64,000 nt of DNA, from NCBI RefSeq assembly GCF_964036635.1, contig NZ_OZ038524.1:1784001-1848000 (forward strand). The letters run 5' to 3'. A program made the translations under genes and the position numbers. This DNA is from Tenacibaculum dicentrarchi (GTDB lineage: Bacteria; Bacteroidota; Bacteroidia; Flavobacteriales; Flavobacteriaceae). Positions 36,124 to 45,300 of this stretch are shown piece after piece; within the stretch, counting starts at the first letter, position 1; each line of letters begins with the position of its first letter. The notes below the pieces were generated by a model. That model ran no database searches. It was given only the letters and a program-made list of their open reading frames with translations, and was not told the origin of the DNA.

Positions 36124-37548
36124 TTAAAAAGTTAATTTAGCGGTTAATTCCTCTACGTATTTTTTAAATTTCTTATCTGTTTCTGTTAAATTATCAACAG
36201 TTTTACAGGCGTGTAATACCGTAGCATGGTCTCTTTTACCTATTTGACTTCCAATACTCGCTAATGATAACTTTGTTAAACGCTTTGCAAAAAACATGGC
36301 TAATTGACGCGCCTGAACAATGTGTCTTTTACGTGTTTTAGACTGTAACATAGCTACATCCATATCAAAATATTTAGCTACAACTCTTTGAATATAATCA
36401 ATTGAAATTTCTCGCTGGGTTGTTTTTACAAATTTATCGACAATTTCCCTTGCTAAGCTAACAGTAAAATCTCTTTTATTAAATGATGCTTGGGCAATCA
36501 TAGAAATAATAACCCCTTCTAATTCACGAACATTCGCCTTTACATTTTTGGCGATATATTCAATTACATCTTCAGGCATTTCAACACCATCTTGATACAA
36601 TTTATTATGAAGTATTGAAACACGAGTTTCAAAAGAAGGTGCTTGTAATTCGGCTGATAATCCCCATTTAAAACGAGACAATAAACGCAATTCAATATCT
36701 TGCATATCTACAGGGGCTTTATCCGAAGTTAAAATTACCTGTTTTCCATTTTGATGCAAATGATTAAAAATATGAAAAAATACTTCTTGTGTACCTGTTT
36801 TACCAGATAGAAACTGAATATCATCAATAATTAATACATCGACCATTTCATAAAAATGAATAAAGTCATTTCTAGTGTTCGACTTTACCGAATCAATAAA
36901 TTGCTGGGTAAATTTTTCCGAAGAAATATATAAAACGGTTTTATCAGGATATTTATCTTTTACCTCAACCCCAATTGCTTGTACTAAATGTGTTTTTCCT
37001 AACCCAACAGGACCGTAAACCAATAAGGGGTTAAACGACGTTCCTCCAGGTTTATTTGCTACTGCCATACCCGCCGAACGAGCTAATCTGTTAGCATCAC
37101 CTTCTATATAATTAATAAAATTATAGTTTGGGTTTAATTGCGACTCTATTTTAACTTTTTGTAAACCAGGAATCACAAAAGGATTTTTCAACTCTCTTTT
37201 AGACTCTGTCGGTACAGTAGTTTTCGGCGATTTTACCGCTTTCCGATTTGAACTCGGTATTTTAACTATTTGAGGACTGTTACTACTATAGGTGTTTTCT
37301 AAACGTACATCATAAATTAACCTAGCATCGGCCCCTAATTCTTTAACCAAAGCAACTCTTAATAACTTAATATAATGCTCTTCTAGCCATTCGTAAAAAA
37401 ATTTACTAGGCACTTGAACTGTAAGAGCTTCTTCAGCTAATTTAACAGGTTTAATTGGCTCAAACCAAGTTTTATATGCTTGGTGTTTAATGTTATCTTT
37501 TATAAAAGATAAGCATTCCTTCCAAACTGAATCAGCAGTTTTAGTCAT
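36124..37548 (-). CDS. dnaA: Chromosomal replication initiator DnaA
   Basis: The 474-residue protein is complete. It has domain I (1-90), a short variable linker, and the AAA+ domain with Walker A VYGPVGLGKTHLVQ (about 178-191) and Walker B VLIIDDIQFLSGKTG (about 237-251). The C-terminal DNA-binding domain carries the signature GKRDHATVLHACKTV (about 436-450). It opens oriC and also acts as a transcription factor. One DnaA box lies upstream (37637), consistent with autoregulation. No recF, dnaN or gyrB neighbour is present, as is usual in this phylum. Confidence 0.97.
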   Translation of the reverse strand: MTKTADSVWKECLSFIKDNIKHQAYKTWFEPIKPVKLAEEALTVQVPSKFFYEWLEEHYIKLLRVALVKELGADARLIYDVRLENTYSSNSPQIVKIPSSNRKAVKSPKTTVPTESKRELKNPFVIPGLQKVKIESQLNPNYNFINYIEGDANRLARSAGMAVANKPGGTSFNPLLVYGPVGLGKTHLVQAIGVEVKDKYPDKTVLYISSEKFTQQFIDSVKSNTRNDFIHFYEMVDVLIIDDIQFLSGKTGTQEVFFHIFNHLHQNGKQVILTSDKAPVDMQDIELRLLSRFKWGLSAELQAPSFETRVSILHNKLYQDGVEMPEDVIEYIAKNVKANVRELEGVIISMIAQASFNKRDFTVSLAREIVDKFVKTTQREISIDYIQRVVAKYFDMDVAMLQSKTRKRHIVQARQLAMFFAKRLTKLSLASIGSQIGKRDHATVLHACKTVDNLTETDKKFKKYVEELTAKLTF

Positions 37549-37636
37549 TTATTTGGGTTAAAAACAATTTTAGTTGTTAATTTTTATTCTTTTGTAAGGG
37601 CTAAGAGGATTTCGCCTTGGTACGAGAGTGCAAAAA

Positions 37637-37645
37637 TGTGAATAA
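37637..37645 (-). promoter_or_regulatory. DnaA box upstream of dnaA
   Basis: TGTGAATAA is the reverse complement of TTATTCACA and fits TTATnCACA. It is a single box 89 bases before the dnaA start, consistent with autoregulation and not by itself an origin. Confidence 0.5.
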
Positions 37646-37729
37646 AATTTAGGATAAAAAAATTCAGTACCTATTGCTTCTTAATTATTTTATACGTAAC
37701 GTTCGTGTAAATTTAAAACAAAACACACT

Positions 37730-38137
37730 TTGAAAAAAAATAAAACCACAGTTCGTGTTCGTTATGCCGAAACAGATCAGATGGGCGTTGTATATTATGG
37801 TAATTATGCACAGTATTTTGAAATAGGTCGTACCGAACTATTACGCTCTTCAGGAGTTACTTATAAATTTATGGAAGAGAATGGCGTTATGTTACCTGTT
37901 ATTTCATTATTGTGTAATTTTAAAAAATCGGCACTGTATGACGACGAATTAATTATTACAACAAGTATTAAAAAAACACCCGCTGTTAAAATTGAATTTG
38001 AATATGAAATTACCAATCAAAACAAGCAATTAATTTGCACAGGAAGTACTGTTTTGGCTTTTATCAATATGAAAACAAAAAAACCAATGCGCTGCCCTGA
38101 CTATATTTTAGAAGCATTAAGTTTACAAACCACATAA
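37730..38137 (+). CDS. Acyl-CoA thioesterase, hot-dog fold (YbgC/FadM type)
   Basis: The 135-residue protein appears to start at TTG (37730); no in-frame ATG lies upstream after the stop, and starting later would cut the first strand. RVRYAETDQMGVVYYGNYAQYFEIGRTE is the 4-hydroxybenzoyl-CoA thioesterase-type motif, with the catalytic Asp in ETDQMG and the following Tyr/Asn. It hydrolyses acyl-CoA in the cytoplasm; the substrate chain is unknown. It is followed 15 bases later by the adenosyltransferase gene. Confidence 0.88.
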   Translation: MKKNKTTVRVRYAETDQMGVVYYGNYAQYFEIGRTELLRSSGVTYKFMEENGVMLPVISLLCNFKKSALYDDELIITTSIKKTPAVKIEFEYEITNQNKQLICTGSTVLAFINMKTKKPMRCPDYILEALSLQTT

Positions 38138-38152
38138 AAACCACTACTATTT

Positions 38153-38725
38153 ATGAAAATATACACTAAAACTGGCGACAAAGGCAGCACAGCTTTATTT
38201 GGAGGAACACGTGTACCTAAACACCATTTGCGTATTGAAAGCTACGGAACGGTTGACGAATTAAATTCTTATATCGGCTTAATTGGCGATAAGACAACCG
38301 ATAAAACCATCAAAAAAAGCTTGCTTAAAATTCAAGGCGATTTATTTACCCTAGGCGCAATGCTTGCCACACCCCCTGAAAAAGAAACCTTAAAAAATGG
38401 TAAAGAGCGCTTAAATATTTATAAAATAACAGATACTTCTATTGCTTTTTTAGAAGATGAAATTGATACCATGAATACTCATTTACCACAAATGACTCAT
38501 TTCATATTGCCTGGCGGGCACGAAACTGTGTCATTTTGTCATATAGCTCGCTGTGTTTGTCGTAGAGCGGAACGTTTTGTGGTAGCTTTAAACGCTCAGG
38601 AAACAGTTGATAGCAATATTTTACGTTATTTAAACCGACTTTCTGACTATTTATTTGTAGTGGCACGAAAATTGAACCAAAATTTAAACATCACGGAGGT
38701 TAAATGGACTCCTGAAAAACTATAA
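38153..38725 (+). CDS. Cob(I)alamin adenosyltransferase, PduO type
   Basis: The 190-residue enzyme makes adenosylcobalamin from cob(I)alamin and ATP. The hallmarks are the N-terminal KIYTKTGDKGSTALFGGTRV (ATP binding), RIESYGTVDELNSYIG and the C-terminal CRRAERFVVALN, then LNRLSDYLFVVARKLN. No cobalamin biosynthesis genes are nearby, so it probably serves salvage for B12-dependent enzymes such as methylmalonyl-CoA mutase. Confidence 0.93.
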   Translation: MKIYTKTGDKGSTALFGGTRVPKHHLRIESYGTVDELNSYIGLIGDKTTDKTIKKSLLKIQGDLFTLGAMLATPPEKETLKNGKERLNIYKITDTSIAFLEDEIDTMNTHLPQMTHFILPGGHETVSFCHIARCVCRRAERFVVALNAQETVDSNILRYLNRLSDYLFVVARKLNQNLNITEVKWTPEKL

Positions 38726-38756
38726 AAAAACACTTGGCTTATTACAAATAAAAATT

Positions 38757-38764
38757 TATGTTTG
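38757..38764 (+). promoter_or_regulatory. Putative promoter, -7 box TATGTTTG
   Basis: The -7 box TATGTTTG lies 20 bases after a TTG (38734-38736), close to the usual Bacteroidetes -33/-7 spacing. It is 27 bases before the ATG at 38792. Confidence 0.55.
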
Positions 38765-38791
38765 TGATAATCTTACTTAAACAGATAAAAA

Positions 38792-39013
38792 ATGTATTGG
38801 ACACTTGAACTAGCTTCTTATTTAGCAGATGCACCTTGGCCTGCAACGAAAGACGAATTAATTGATTATGCTATTCGTACCGGAGCGCCTTTAGAAGTGG
38901 TTGAAAACTTACAAGATATTGAAGACGAAGGTGATTCTTACGACTCAATAATTGAAATTTGGCCTGACTATCCGACCGAAGAAGATTATCTTTGGAACGA
39001 AGAGGAATACTAA
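38792..39013 (+). CDS. DUF2795-type small acidic protein
   Basis: The 73-residue protein (MYWTLELASYLADAPWPAT then KDELIDYAIRTGAPLEVVENL) resembles the DUF2795 fold found across Bacteroidetes. It is strongly acidic at the C-terminus (TEEDYLWNEEEY). Its function is unknown; such genes often sit near secA, as here. It has its own promoter-like sequence and terminator. Confidence 0.85.
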   Translation: MYWTLELASYLADAPWPATKDELIDYAIRTGAPLEVVENLQDIEDEGDSYDSIIEIWPDYPTEEDYLWNEEEY

Positions 39014-39025
39014 GAATACCGACCC

Positions 39026-39057
39026 AAAAAAAGCCTCTATTAAGAGGTTTTTTTTTT
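39026..39057 (+). terminator. Rho-independent terminator
   Basis: AAAAAAGCCTCT pairs with AGAGGTTTTTT, with a run of ten T residues. Confidence 0.9.
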
Positions 39058-39141
39058 ACATACTAATACCTACTTTAAATATAAACATATAACTAGCTCT
39101 ATTAACCAAACGTTAAAAAGCTACCTAATAATATTTTAAAA

Positions 39142-42100
39142 ATGAGCGTTTTAAATTCGATTCTTAAAATTTTTGTTGGTGATAAACAACAAAAAGACTT
39201 AAAACTTTTACAACCAATTGTTCAGAAAGTACAATACTTTGAAAAATCATTCAATAGTTTATCCAACGATGGGTTGCGAACAAAGACTATCGAATTTAAA
39301 TCAAAAATTAAAGAAGCAACAAAATCTTTTACAGATACAATCGCTACTCTAGAAAAAGAAGCTTTAACTGCTGATATTGACCGTCAAGAAGAAATATATT
39401 CTCAAATTGACAAGCTAAAAGACCAAGCATACGAAAAATCGGAAGCTGTTTTACTAGAAATTATGCCGGAAGCTTTTGCTTTAGTTAAAGAAACGGCAAA
39501 ACGTTTTACCGAAAATGATGCTATTGAAGTTACCGCATCTGCTTTCGATAGAGAATTATCTGCTACAAGAGCACATGTTACTTTAGATAATGACAAAGCA
39601 AACTGGGCTAGTTCATGGGATGCCGCTGGTAAAGAAGTTGCCTGGGACATGGTACATTATGACGTACAATTAATTGGTGGTTCTGTTTTACATCAAGGTA
39701 AAATTGCCGAAATGATGACTGGTGAAGGGAAAACCTTAGTATCTACTCTACCTGTTTACTTAAACGCCTTAACTGGTAACGGAGTACACGTAGTAACTGT
39801 AAACGACTATTTAGCAAAACGTGATAGAGCTTGGATGGCTCCAATTTTTGAATTCCACGGATTATCTACTGACTGTGTTGATTTTCATCAGCCAAATTCA
39901 GAAGAACGTAGAAATGCTTATAACGCCGATATTACCTACGGAACAAATAATGAATTTGGTTTCGATTATTTACGTGATAACATGGCTTCATCAAAAGATG
40001 ATTTAGTTCAAAGAGCGCCAAATTATGCTATTATTGATGAAGTAGATTCTGTTTTAATTGATGATGCTCGTACACCTTTAATTATTTCAGGTCCTGTAGC
40101 ACAAGGAGACCGTCATGAATTTAACGAATTAAAACCTTTAGTTGCTGATTTAGTTTCTCTACAAAACAAATATTTAGTAGGAGTTTTAGCAGAAGCTAAA
40201 AAATTATTAAAAGCTGGTGATGAAAAAGAAGGTGGTTTCTTATTATTTAGAGTTTACAGAGGTCTTCCTAAAAACAAAGCATTAATTAAGTTTTTATCTA
40301 CTGAAGGAGTTAAACAAATTCTTCAAAAAACAGAAAACTTTTATATGCAAGACAATAATAAGTTAATGCCTGAGGTAGATAACGAATTATGGTTTACTGT
40401 TGAAGAAAAAAATAATCAAATTGATTTAACTGATAAAGGAATTAATCTTTTATCAGAAAAAACACAAAATAATACCTTTTTCGTTTTACCAGATATTAGT
40501 GTTATTGTTGGTCAAATAGACAATAGTCAAGATAGCCCTGAAGATAAAGCAAACAAAAAAGAAGAATTATACCGTGATTTTAGCGTAAAAAGTGAGCGTA
40601 TTCATACTATGAATCAACTTTTAAAAGCATATACTGTTTTTGAAAAAGATGTGGAATATGTGGTTATGGACAACAAAGTAATGATTGTTGATGAGCAAAC
40701 AGGTCGTATTATGGACGGGCGTCGTTACTCAGATGGATTACACCAAGCATTAGAAGCAAAAGAAAACGTAAACATTGAAGATGCTACGCAAACTTTTGCA
40801 ACGGTTACTTTACAAAATTACTTTAGAATGTATCGCAAATTATCTGGAATGACAGGTACGGCGATTACAGAATCGGGTGAATTTTGGGAAATTTATAAAT
40901 TAGATGTTGTTGAAATCCCTACCAACAGACCTATCCAAAGAGATGATAAAGACGATTTAGTTTACAAAACTACTCGTGAAAAATACAATGCTGTTATTGA
41001 AGATGTTGTAAAACTATCGAACGCAGGTCGTCCAGTACTTATTGGAACAACATCCGTAGAAATATCAGAATTATTAGGTAGAATGTTACAAATGCGTAAA
41101 ATTCCGCATAATATATTAAATGCAAAATTACACAAACGTGAAGCTGATGTTGTTGCTGAAGCTGGAAAACCTGGGATTGTAACCATTGCTACAAATATGG
41201 CAGGTCGTGGTACCGATATTAAATTATCGAAAGAAGTAAAAGATAATGGTGGTTTAGCTATTGTTGGTACAGAACGTCATGATTCTCGTCGTGTTGACCG
41301 TCAGTTACGTGGGCGTGCGGGTCGTCAGGGAGATGTTGGTTCGTCACAATTTTATGTTGCTTTAGATGACAATTTAATGCGTTTATTTGGTTCTGACAGA
41401 ATTGCCAAAATGATGGACAGAATGGGATTAAAAGATGGGGAAGTAATTCAACATTCTATGATTTCAAAATCTATTGAAAGAGCGCAAAAGAAAGTTGAAG
41501 AAAACAATTTTGGTATTCGTAAGCGTTTATTAGAGTATGATGATATTATGAACGCACAACGTGAGTTTATTTACAAACGTCGTCGTCATGCCTTAGATGG
41601 TCAGCGTTTACAAATTGACATTGCAAATATGATTTATGATACTTGTAATTCAATTGTAAAGCAAAATAAAGCGAGTAATAATTATAAAAACTTTGAGTTT
41701 GAATTAATTCGTTTCTCTGCAATGACTTCACCTTTTACTGAAGATGAATTTAAAAAATTCACAGAAGAAGAATTAACAGATAAATTATACGTTATTGTTT
41801 CTGCTCATTATAAAAATGATACCGAAAGACATGCACATACTGCTTTTCCTGTTATTAAAAATGTTTTTGAAACCGAAGGAGATCGCTATGAACGTATTGT
41901 AGTTCCTTTTACCGACGGCGCTAAAACAGTACAGGTAGTTACCAATTTAAAACAAGCTTATGAATCGGAAGGAAAATCATTAGTAAACGACTTTGAAAAG
42001 AACATCACGTTATCTATTATTGATGAAAACTGGAAAGATCATTTACGTAAAATGGACGAATTAAAACAAACCGTTCAAAATGCAACCTACGAACAGAAAG

Positions 42101-42495
42101 ATCCTTTATTAGTGTACAAATTTGAAGCTTTTGAATTATTTCAAGCTACTGTTGATGTCATTAATAAAGAAGTCTTATCTTTCTTATTTAAAGGACATTT
42201 GCCAAGCCAAGACGCCGATCAGGTATCGGAAGCTCCTGAACAACAAGAAATTCAGCAATTTGACACCCATAAAGACGAGGTTCAAAACTCTTCGCAACAA
42301 GCCATGAGTAATGCTCGTAATCAGCAAACTCAAGAACAACAAGTTGTTGAAACAATTGTTCGTGAAGAGCCAAAGGTTGGGCGTAACGAAAAAGTTACCA
42401 TCAAAAATGTGATGTCTGGCGAAGAAAAAGAATTAAAATACAAACAAGCAATCCCTTTATTAGAATCAGGGAAATGGGTGGTTTATCAAAAATAA
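39142..42495 (+). CDS. secA: Preprotein translocase ATPase SecA
   Basis: The 1117-residue motor drives Sec export. Walker A is in MMTGEGKTLVSTLP (about 191-204), the DEAD-box part is IIDEVDSVLIDDARTPLII (about 295-313), and TNMAGRGTDIKL and GRAGRQGDVGSSQFY complete the second motor domain. It is longer than E. coli SecA (901) because of insertions typical of Bacteroidetes (for example about 330-400). The C-terminus ends VTIKNVMSGEEKELKYKQ and lacks the zinc-binding Cys/His motif that binds SecB in proteobacteria, so SecB-independent targeting is likely. Confidence 0.97.
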   Translation: MSVLNSILKIFVGDKQQKDLKLLQPIVQKVQYFEKSFNSLSNDGLRTKTIEFKSKIKEATKSFTDTIATLEKEALTADIDRQEEIYSQIDKLKDQAYEKSEAVLLEIMPEAFALVKETAKRFTENDAIEVTASAFDRELSATRAHVTLDNDKANWASSWDAAGKEVAWDMVHYDVQLIGGSVLHQGKIAEMMTGEGKTLVSTLPVYLNALTGNGVHVVTVNDYLAKRDRAWMAPIFEFHGLSTDCVDFHQPNSEERRNAYNADITYGTNNEFGFDYLRDNMASSKDDLVQRAPNYAIIDEVDSVLIDDARTPLIISGPVAQGDRHEFNELKPLVADLVSLQNKYLVGVLAEAKKLLKAGDEKEGGFLLFRVYRGLPKNKALIKFLSTEGVKQILQKTENFYMQDNNKLMPEVDNELWFTVEEKNNQIDLTDKGINLLSEKTQNNTFFVLPDISVIVGQIDNSQDSPEDKANKKEELYRDFSVKSERIHTMNQLLKAYTVFEKDVEYVVMDNKVMIVDEQTGRIMDGRRYSDGLHQALEAKENVNIEDATQTFATVTLQNYFRMYRKLSGMTGTAITESGEFWEIYKLDVVEIPTNRPIQRDDKDDLVYKTTREKYNAVIEDVVKLSNAGRPVLIGTTSVEISELLGRMLQMRKIPHNILNAKLHKREADVVAEAGKPGIVTIATNMAGRGTDIKLSKEVKDNGGLAIVGTERHDSRRVDRQLRGRAGRQGDVGSSQFYVALDDNLMRLFGSDRIAKMMDRMGLKDGEVIQHSMISKSIERAQKKVEENNFGIRKRLLEYDDIMNAQREFIYKRRRHALDGQRLQIDIANMIYDTCNSIVKQNKASNNYKNFEFELIRFSAMTSPFTEDEFKKFTEEELTDKLYVIVSAHYKNDTERHAHTAFPVIKNVFETEGDRYERIVVPFTDGAKTVQVVTNLKQAYESEGKSLVNDFEKNITLSIIDENWKDHLRKMDELKQTVQNATYEQKDPLLVYKFEAFELFQATVDVINKEVLSFLFKGHLPSQDADQVSEAPEQQEIQQFDTHKDEVQNSSQQAMSNARNQQTQEQQVVETIVREEPKVGRNEKVTIKNVMSGEEKELKYKQAIPLLESGKWVVYQK

Positions 42496-42516
42496 ATAAC
42501 CTTTAATACACACTTT

Positions 42517-42562
42517 AAAAGACGTAAATACTTGGCTAAAACCATGTTTTTACGTCTTTTTT
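42517..42562 (+). terminator. Terminator after secA
   Basis: AAAAGACGTAAA pairs with TTTACGTCTTTT over a 20-base loop, followed by more T residues. Confidence 0.75.
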
Positions 42563-42701
42563 ACATTCTAAATATTTACATTAATAATACACAGCGTTTA
42601 CCTTTGTTTAAAGATTTGACTGCGAATACTTCACAATTTGCTTAAGATTAAAACACATTTGAAAAGTATGTTTGTATAAATACATTAGGATACTTTTTAA
42701 A

Positions 42702-43571
42702 ATGATAAAAAACAAGAAACGAAAATTAGATATTGTTGTTATTTCTGATGTTCACTTAGGTACTTATGGATGTAAAGCTAAAGAACTTCATAGTTATTTA
42801 AAATCTGTAGAACCAAAAATTTTAATTTTAAATGGCGATATTATTGATATTTGGCAGTTTAAGAAAAGTTATTTTCCTAAATCTCATATGAAAATAATAA
42901 AGCAACTAATGTCTTACATTACCTCAAATACTAAAGTATATTACATAACTGGTAATCACGATGAAATGCTTCGTAAATTCAAAGGTTTTAGTCTTGGTAA
43001 TTTTGAAATTGTAAATAAAGTAATATTAAATATTGATGGTAAAAAAGGTTGGTTTTTTCATGGTGATGTTTTTGATGTAACCATGCAACACTCTAAATGG
43101 TTAGCAAAACTTGGTAGTATTGGTTATGATACTTTAATTCTGATAAATATTGCTGTAAACTGGTTTAGTCAAAAACTAGGTTACGGAAAATTATCTTTTT
43201 CTAAAAAGATAAAAAACAGTGTTAAAGGGGCTGTGAAATTTATCAATAATTTTGAAACTACCGCTTCTGATATTGCTATTTCTAATGGATATGATTATGT
43301 AGTATGCGGTCATATACATCAACCTGAAATGAAAATAATTAGAAATGAAAGCGGAGAAACTACCTACTTAAACTCTGGTGATTGGGTTGAAAACCTAACA
43401 GCCTTAGAATACACAAATAAAAAATGGTCGTTATACGAATATGAAAAAGATGAAATAGCTCAAAAAATTAACAATGAAGTTATTGAAAATAATGAAGAAT
43501 TTATAACAGCAGAAAGTAGTAATAGTAAACTTTTTGAAGACCTTTTACACGAATTTAATATAAAAAACTAA
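42702..43571 (+). CDS. Metallophosphoesterase, UDP-2,3-diacylglucosamine diphosphatase-like
   Basis: From the ATG at 42702 it is 289 residues; the in-frame TTG at 42672 overlaps a TATGTTTG promoter-like box (42667-42674) and is unlikely. The calcineurin-like motifs are complete: VISDVHLGTYG, LNGDIIDIW, TGNHDEML, FHGDVFD and GHIHQPE. It is closest to the LpxH/LpxI-type enzymes of lipid A synthesis, but the group also includes other phosphoesterases. The next gene (6-base gap) is a glycosyltransferase, which suggests a joint role in glycolipid or envelope synthesis. Confidence 0.85.
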   Translation: MIKNKKRKLDIVVISDVHLGTYGCKAKELHSYLKSVEPKILILNGDIIDIWQFKKSYFPKSHMKIIKQLMSYITSNTKVYYITGNHDEMLRKFKGFSLGNFEIVNKVILNIDGKKGWFFHGDVFDVTMQHSKWLAKLGSIGYDTLILINIAVNWFSQKLGYGKLSFSKKIKNSVKGAVKFINNFETTASDIAISNGYDYVVCGHIHQPEMKIIRNESGETTYLNSGDWVENLTALEYTNKKWSLYEYEKDEIAQKINNEVIENNEEFITAESSNSKLFEDLLHEFNIKN

Positions 43572-43577
43572 ACTCTT

Positions 43578-44594
43578 ATGAAAATATTATATGCTTTTCA
43601 AGGCACAGGAAACGGACACGCAAGTAGAGCTATTGAAATTATACCTTACCTAAAACAAAGAGCTGATGTTGATATATTAATTAGTGGATATCAAAGTGAA
43701 TTAGCACTCCCTTTTGAAGTAAAATACAAATATTATGGGCTGAGTTTTATCTTTGGAAAAAAAGGAGGAATTGATATTTGGGAAACCATAAAAAAAGCTA
43801 AAATTAAAAATTTATTTAAAGAAATTAAAAATGTTCCTTTAGATGAATATGATTTAATTATTAATGATTTTGAACCGATTACTGCTTGGGCATCAAAAAT
43901 AAAAAAAAGCAATATTATATCATTAAGTCATCAAAGTGCTGTTTCAGATAAAAGCTCACCAAAATTTGGAACATTACGTTTTGAACGTTTAATTTTGAAA
44001 TACTATGCTCCTATAAAAACAAAATTTGGTTTTCACTTTAAAGCATATTCTTCTGATATTTTTACACCAATAATTCGTAAAAAAATAAGAAATACACCTA
44101 TTACCAATAAAGGACATTACACTGTTTACTTACCTGCTTATGGTGATAAAAAAATAATAAAAGTACTTTCTAAAATTGAAAATATTAAATGGGAAGTTTT
44201 CTCTAAACACACCAAAAAAAATATTATTAAAAAAAATATTATTATCAAACCAATAAATGGTGATAGTTTTATTAAAAGCATCAGTTCTTGTAAAGGAGTT
44301 ATGTGTGGTGCTGGGTTTGAAACCCCTGCCGAAACTTTATTTCTTCAAAAAAAGCTATTGGTAATCCCTATGAAAAACCAATATGAACAACAATGTAATG
44401 CACTTTCTTTAAAAAAAATGGGGATACCTGTTTTGAAAACTTTCAATAAAAAACAACTTTCTAAAATTATTACTTGGGTTGATACTAAACAAAATATTAA
44501 AGTTAATTATCCTGATGTAACTGAAGATATTTTAGATACTATTATTTCACCTTATTATAATCAAACTATTTTACCTGTAACAGCTACCATTTAA
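43578..44594 (+). CDS. Glycosyltransferase of the MurG-like GT-B fold
   Basis: The 338-residue protein starts MKILYAFQGTGNGHASRAIE, with the Gly-rich acceptor loop and His of this family. Its C-terminal half has MCGAGFETPAETLFLQKKLL, the nucleotide-sugar binding Glu region, and PMKNQYEQQCNAL. It is probably cytoplasmic and membrane-associated. It is coupled to the phosphoesterase, and the sugar and acceptor are unknown. The last 11 bases overlap the 3' end of ung on the other strand. Confidence 0.85.
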   Translation: MKILYAFQGTGNGHASRAIEIIPYLKQRADVDILISGYQSELALPFEVKYKYYGLSFIFGKKGGIDIWETIKKAKIKNLFKEIKNVPLDEYDLIINDFEPITAWASKIKKSNIISLSHQSAVSDKSSPKFGTLRFERLILKYYAPIKTKFGFHFKAYSSDIFTPIIRKKIRNTPITNKGHYTVYLPAYGDKKIIKVLSKIENIKWEVFSKHTKKNIIKKNIIIKPINGDSFIKSISSCKGVMCGAGFETPAETLFLQKKLLVIPMKNQYEQQCNALSLKKMGIPVLKTFNKKQLSKIITWVDTKQNIKVNYPDVTEDILDTIISPYYNQTILPVTATI

Positions 44595-45270
44595 TCGGTT
44601 TTAAGTTTTCACTTTTCAAAAATTCATTGGTTTTTGAAAAGTGCTTACTACCAAACCAACCTCGCCAAGCACCTAATGGTGATGGATGCGGTGCTTTAAA
44701 AATGGTATGTTTTTGAGTATCGATAACACTTCCTTTTTTTTCGGCAAATTTACCCCAAAGTAAAAATACTACGCCTGTTTTTTCTTCGGATATTTTTTGA
44801 ATAACGGCATCAGTAAATTGTTCCCAGCCTTGTTTTTGATGACTTCCTGCCTCGCCTTCTCTAACTGTTAAAGTTGCATTTAATAATAAAACTCCTTGTT
44901 TTGCCCAACGAGATAAATCGCCAGAAATAGGATATGAAACTTGTAAATCTGTTTCAATTTCTTTAAAAATATTTACTAATGATGGCGGATGCTTTATACC
45001 ATCGTTTACAGAAAAAGATAAACCGTTTGCCTGACCAACTCCATGATATGGGTCTTGACCAATAATAACCACTTTTAAATCATCAAAAGAACAATAATTA
45101 AATGCTGAGAAAATATTTTCTTTTTTAGGATAACAAGTATTTTCATTAAATTCTTTATCAATAAAATTAGATAAACCTTTAAAATATGTTTTTTCGAATT
45201 CTAGCTTTAAAACATTTTTCCAATCAATGGGTAGTATTGTATCATTCATAATCTCTTGAATTTCTTTCAA
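44584..45270 (-). CDS. ung: Uracil-DNA glycosylase
   Basis: The 228-residue family 1 enzyme removes uracil from DNA. The water-activating motif is VVIIGQDPYHGVGQANGLSF (about 67-86), the uracil-binding strand is LLLNATLTVR, and the DNA-intercalation loop is APHPSPLGAWRGWFG (about 195-209). The loop differs slightly from the usual HPSPLSAHRG. All catalytic residues are present. It is single and divergent from the porin gene, with only 30 bases between the starts. Confidence 0.96.
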   Translation of the reverse strand: MKEIQEIMNDTILPIDWKNVLKLEFEKTYFKGLSNFIDKEFNENTCYPKKENIFSAFNYCSFDDLKVVIIGQDPYHGVGQANGLSFSVNDGIKHPPSLVNIFKEIETDLQVSYPISGDLSRWAKQGVLLLNATLTVREGEAGSHQKQGWEQFTDAVIQKISEEKTGVVFLLWGKFAEKKGSVIDTQKHTIFKAPHPSPLGAWRGWFGSKHFSKTNEFLKSENLKPIKW

Positions 45271-45300
45271 ATATTATAAAAAAATGTTATTTTTACAAAT

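Noticed and set aside
37549..37729. Replication origin next to dnaA
   Set aside because: Only one DnaA box is seen and there is no clear unwinding element or box cluster; autoregulation explains it better.
42672..42701. TTG start for the metallophosphoesterase
   Set aside because: It overlaps a TATGTTTG promoter-like box; ATG 42702 lies just before the conserved domain.
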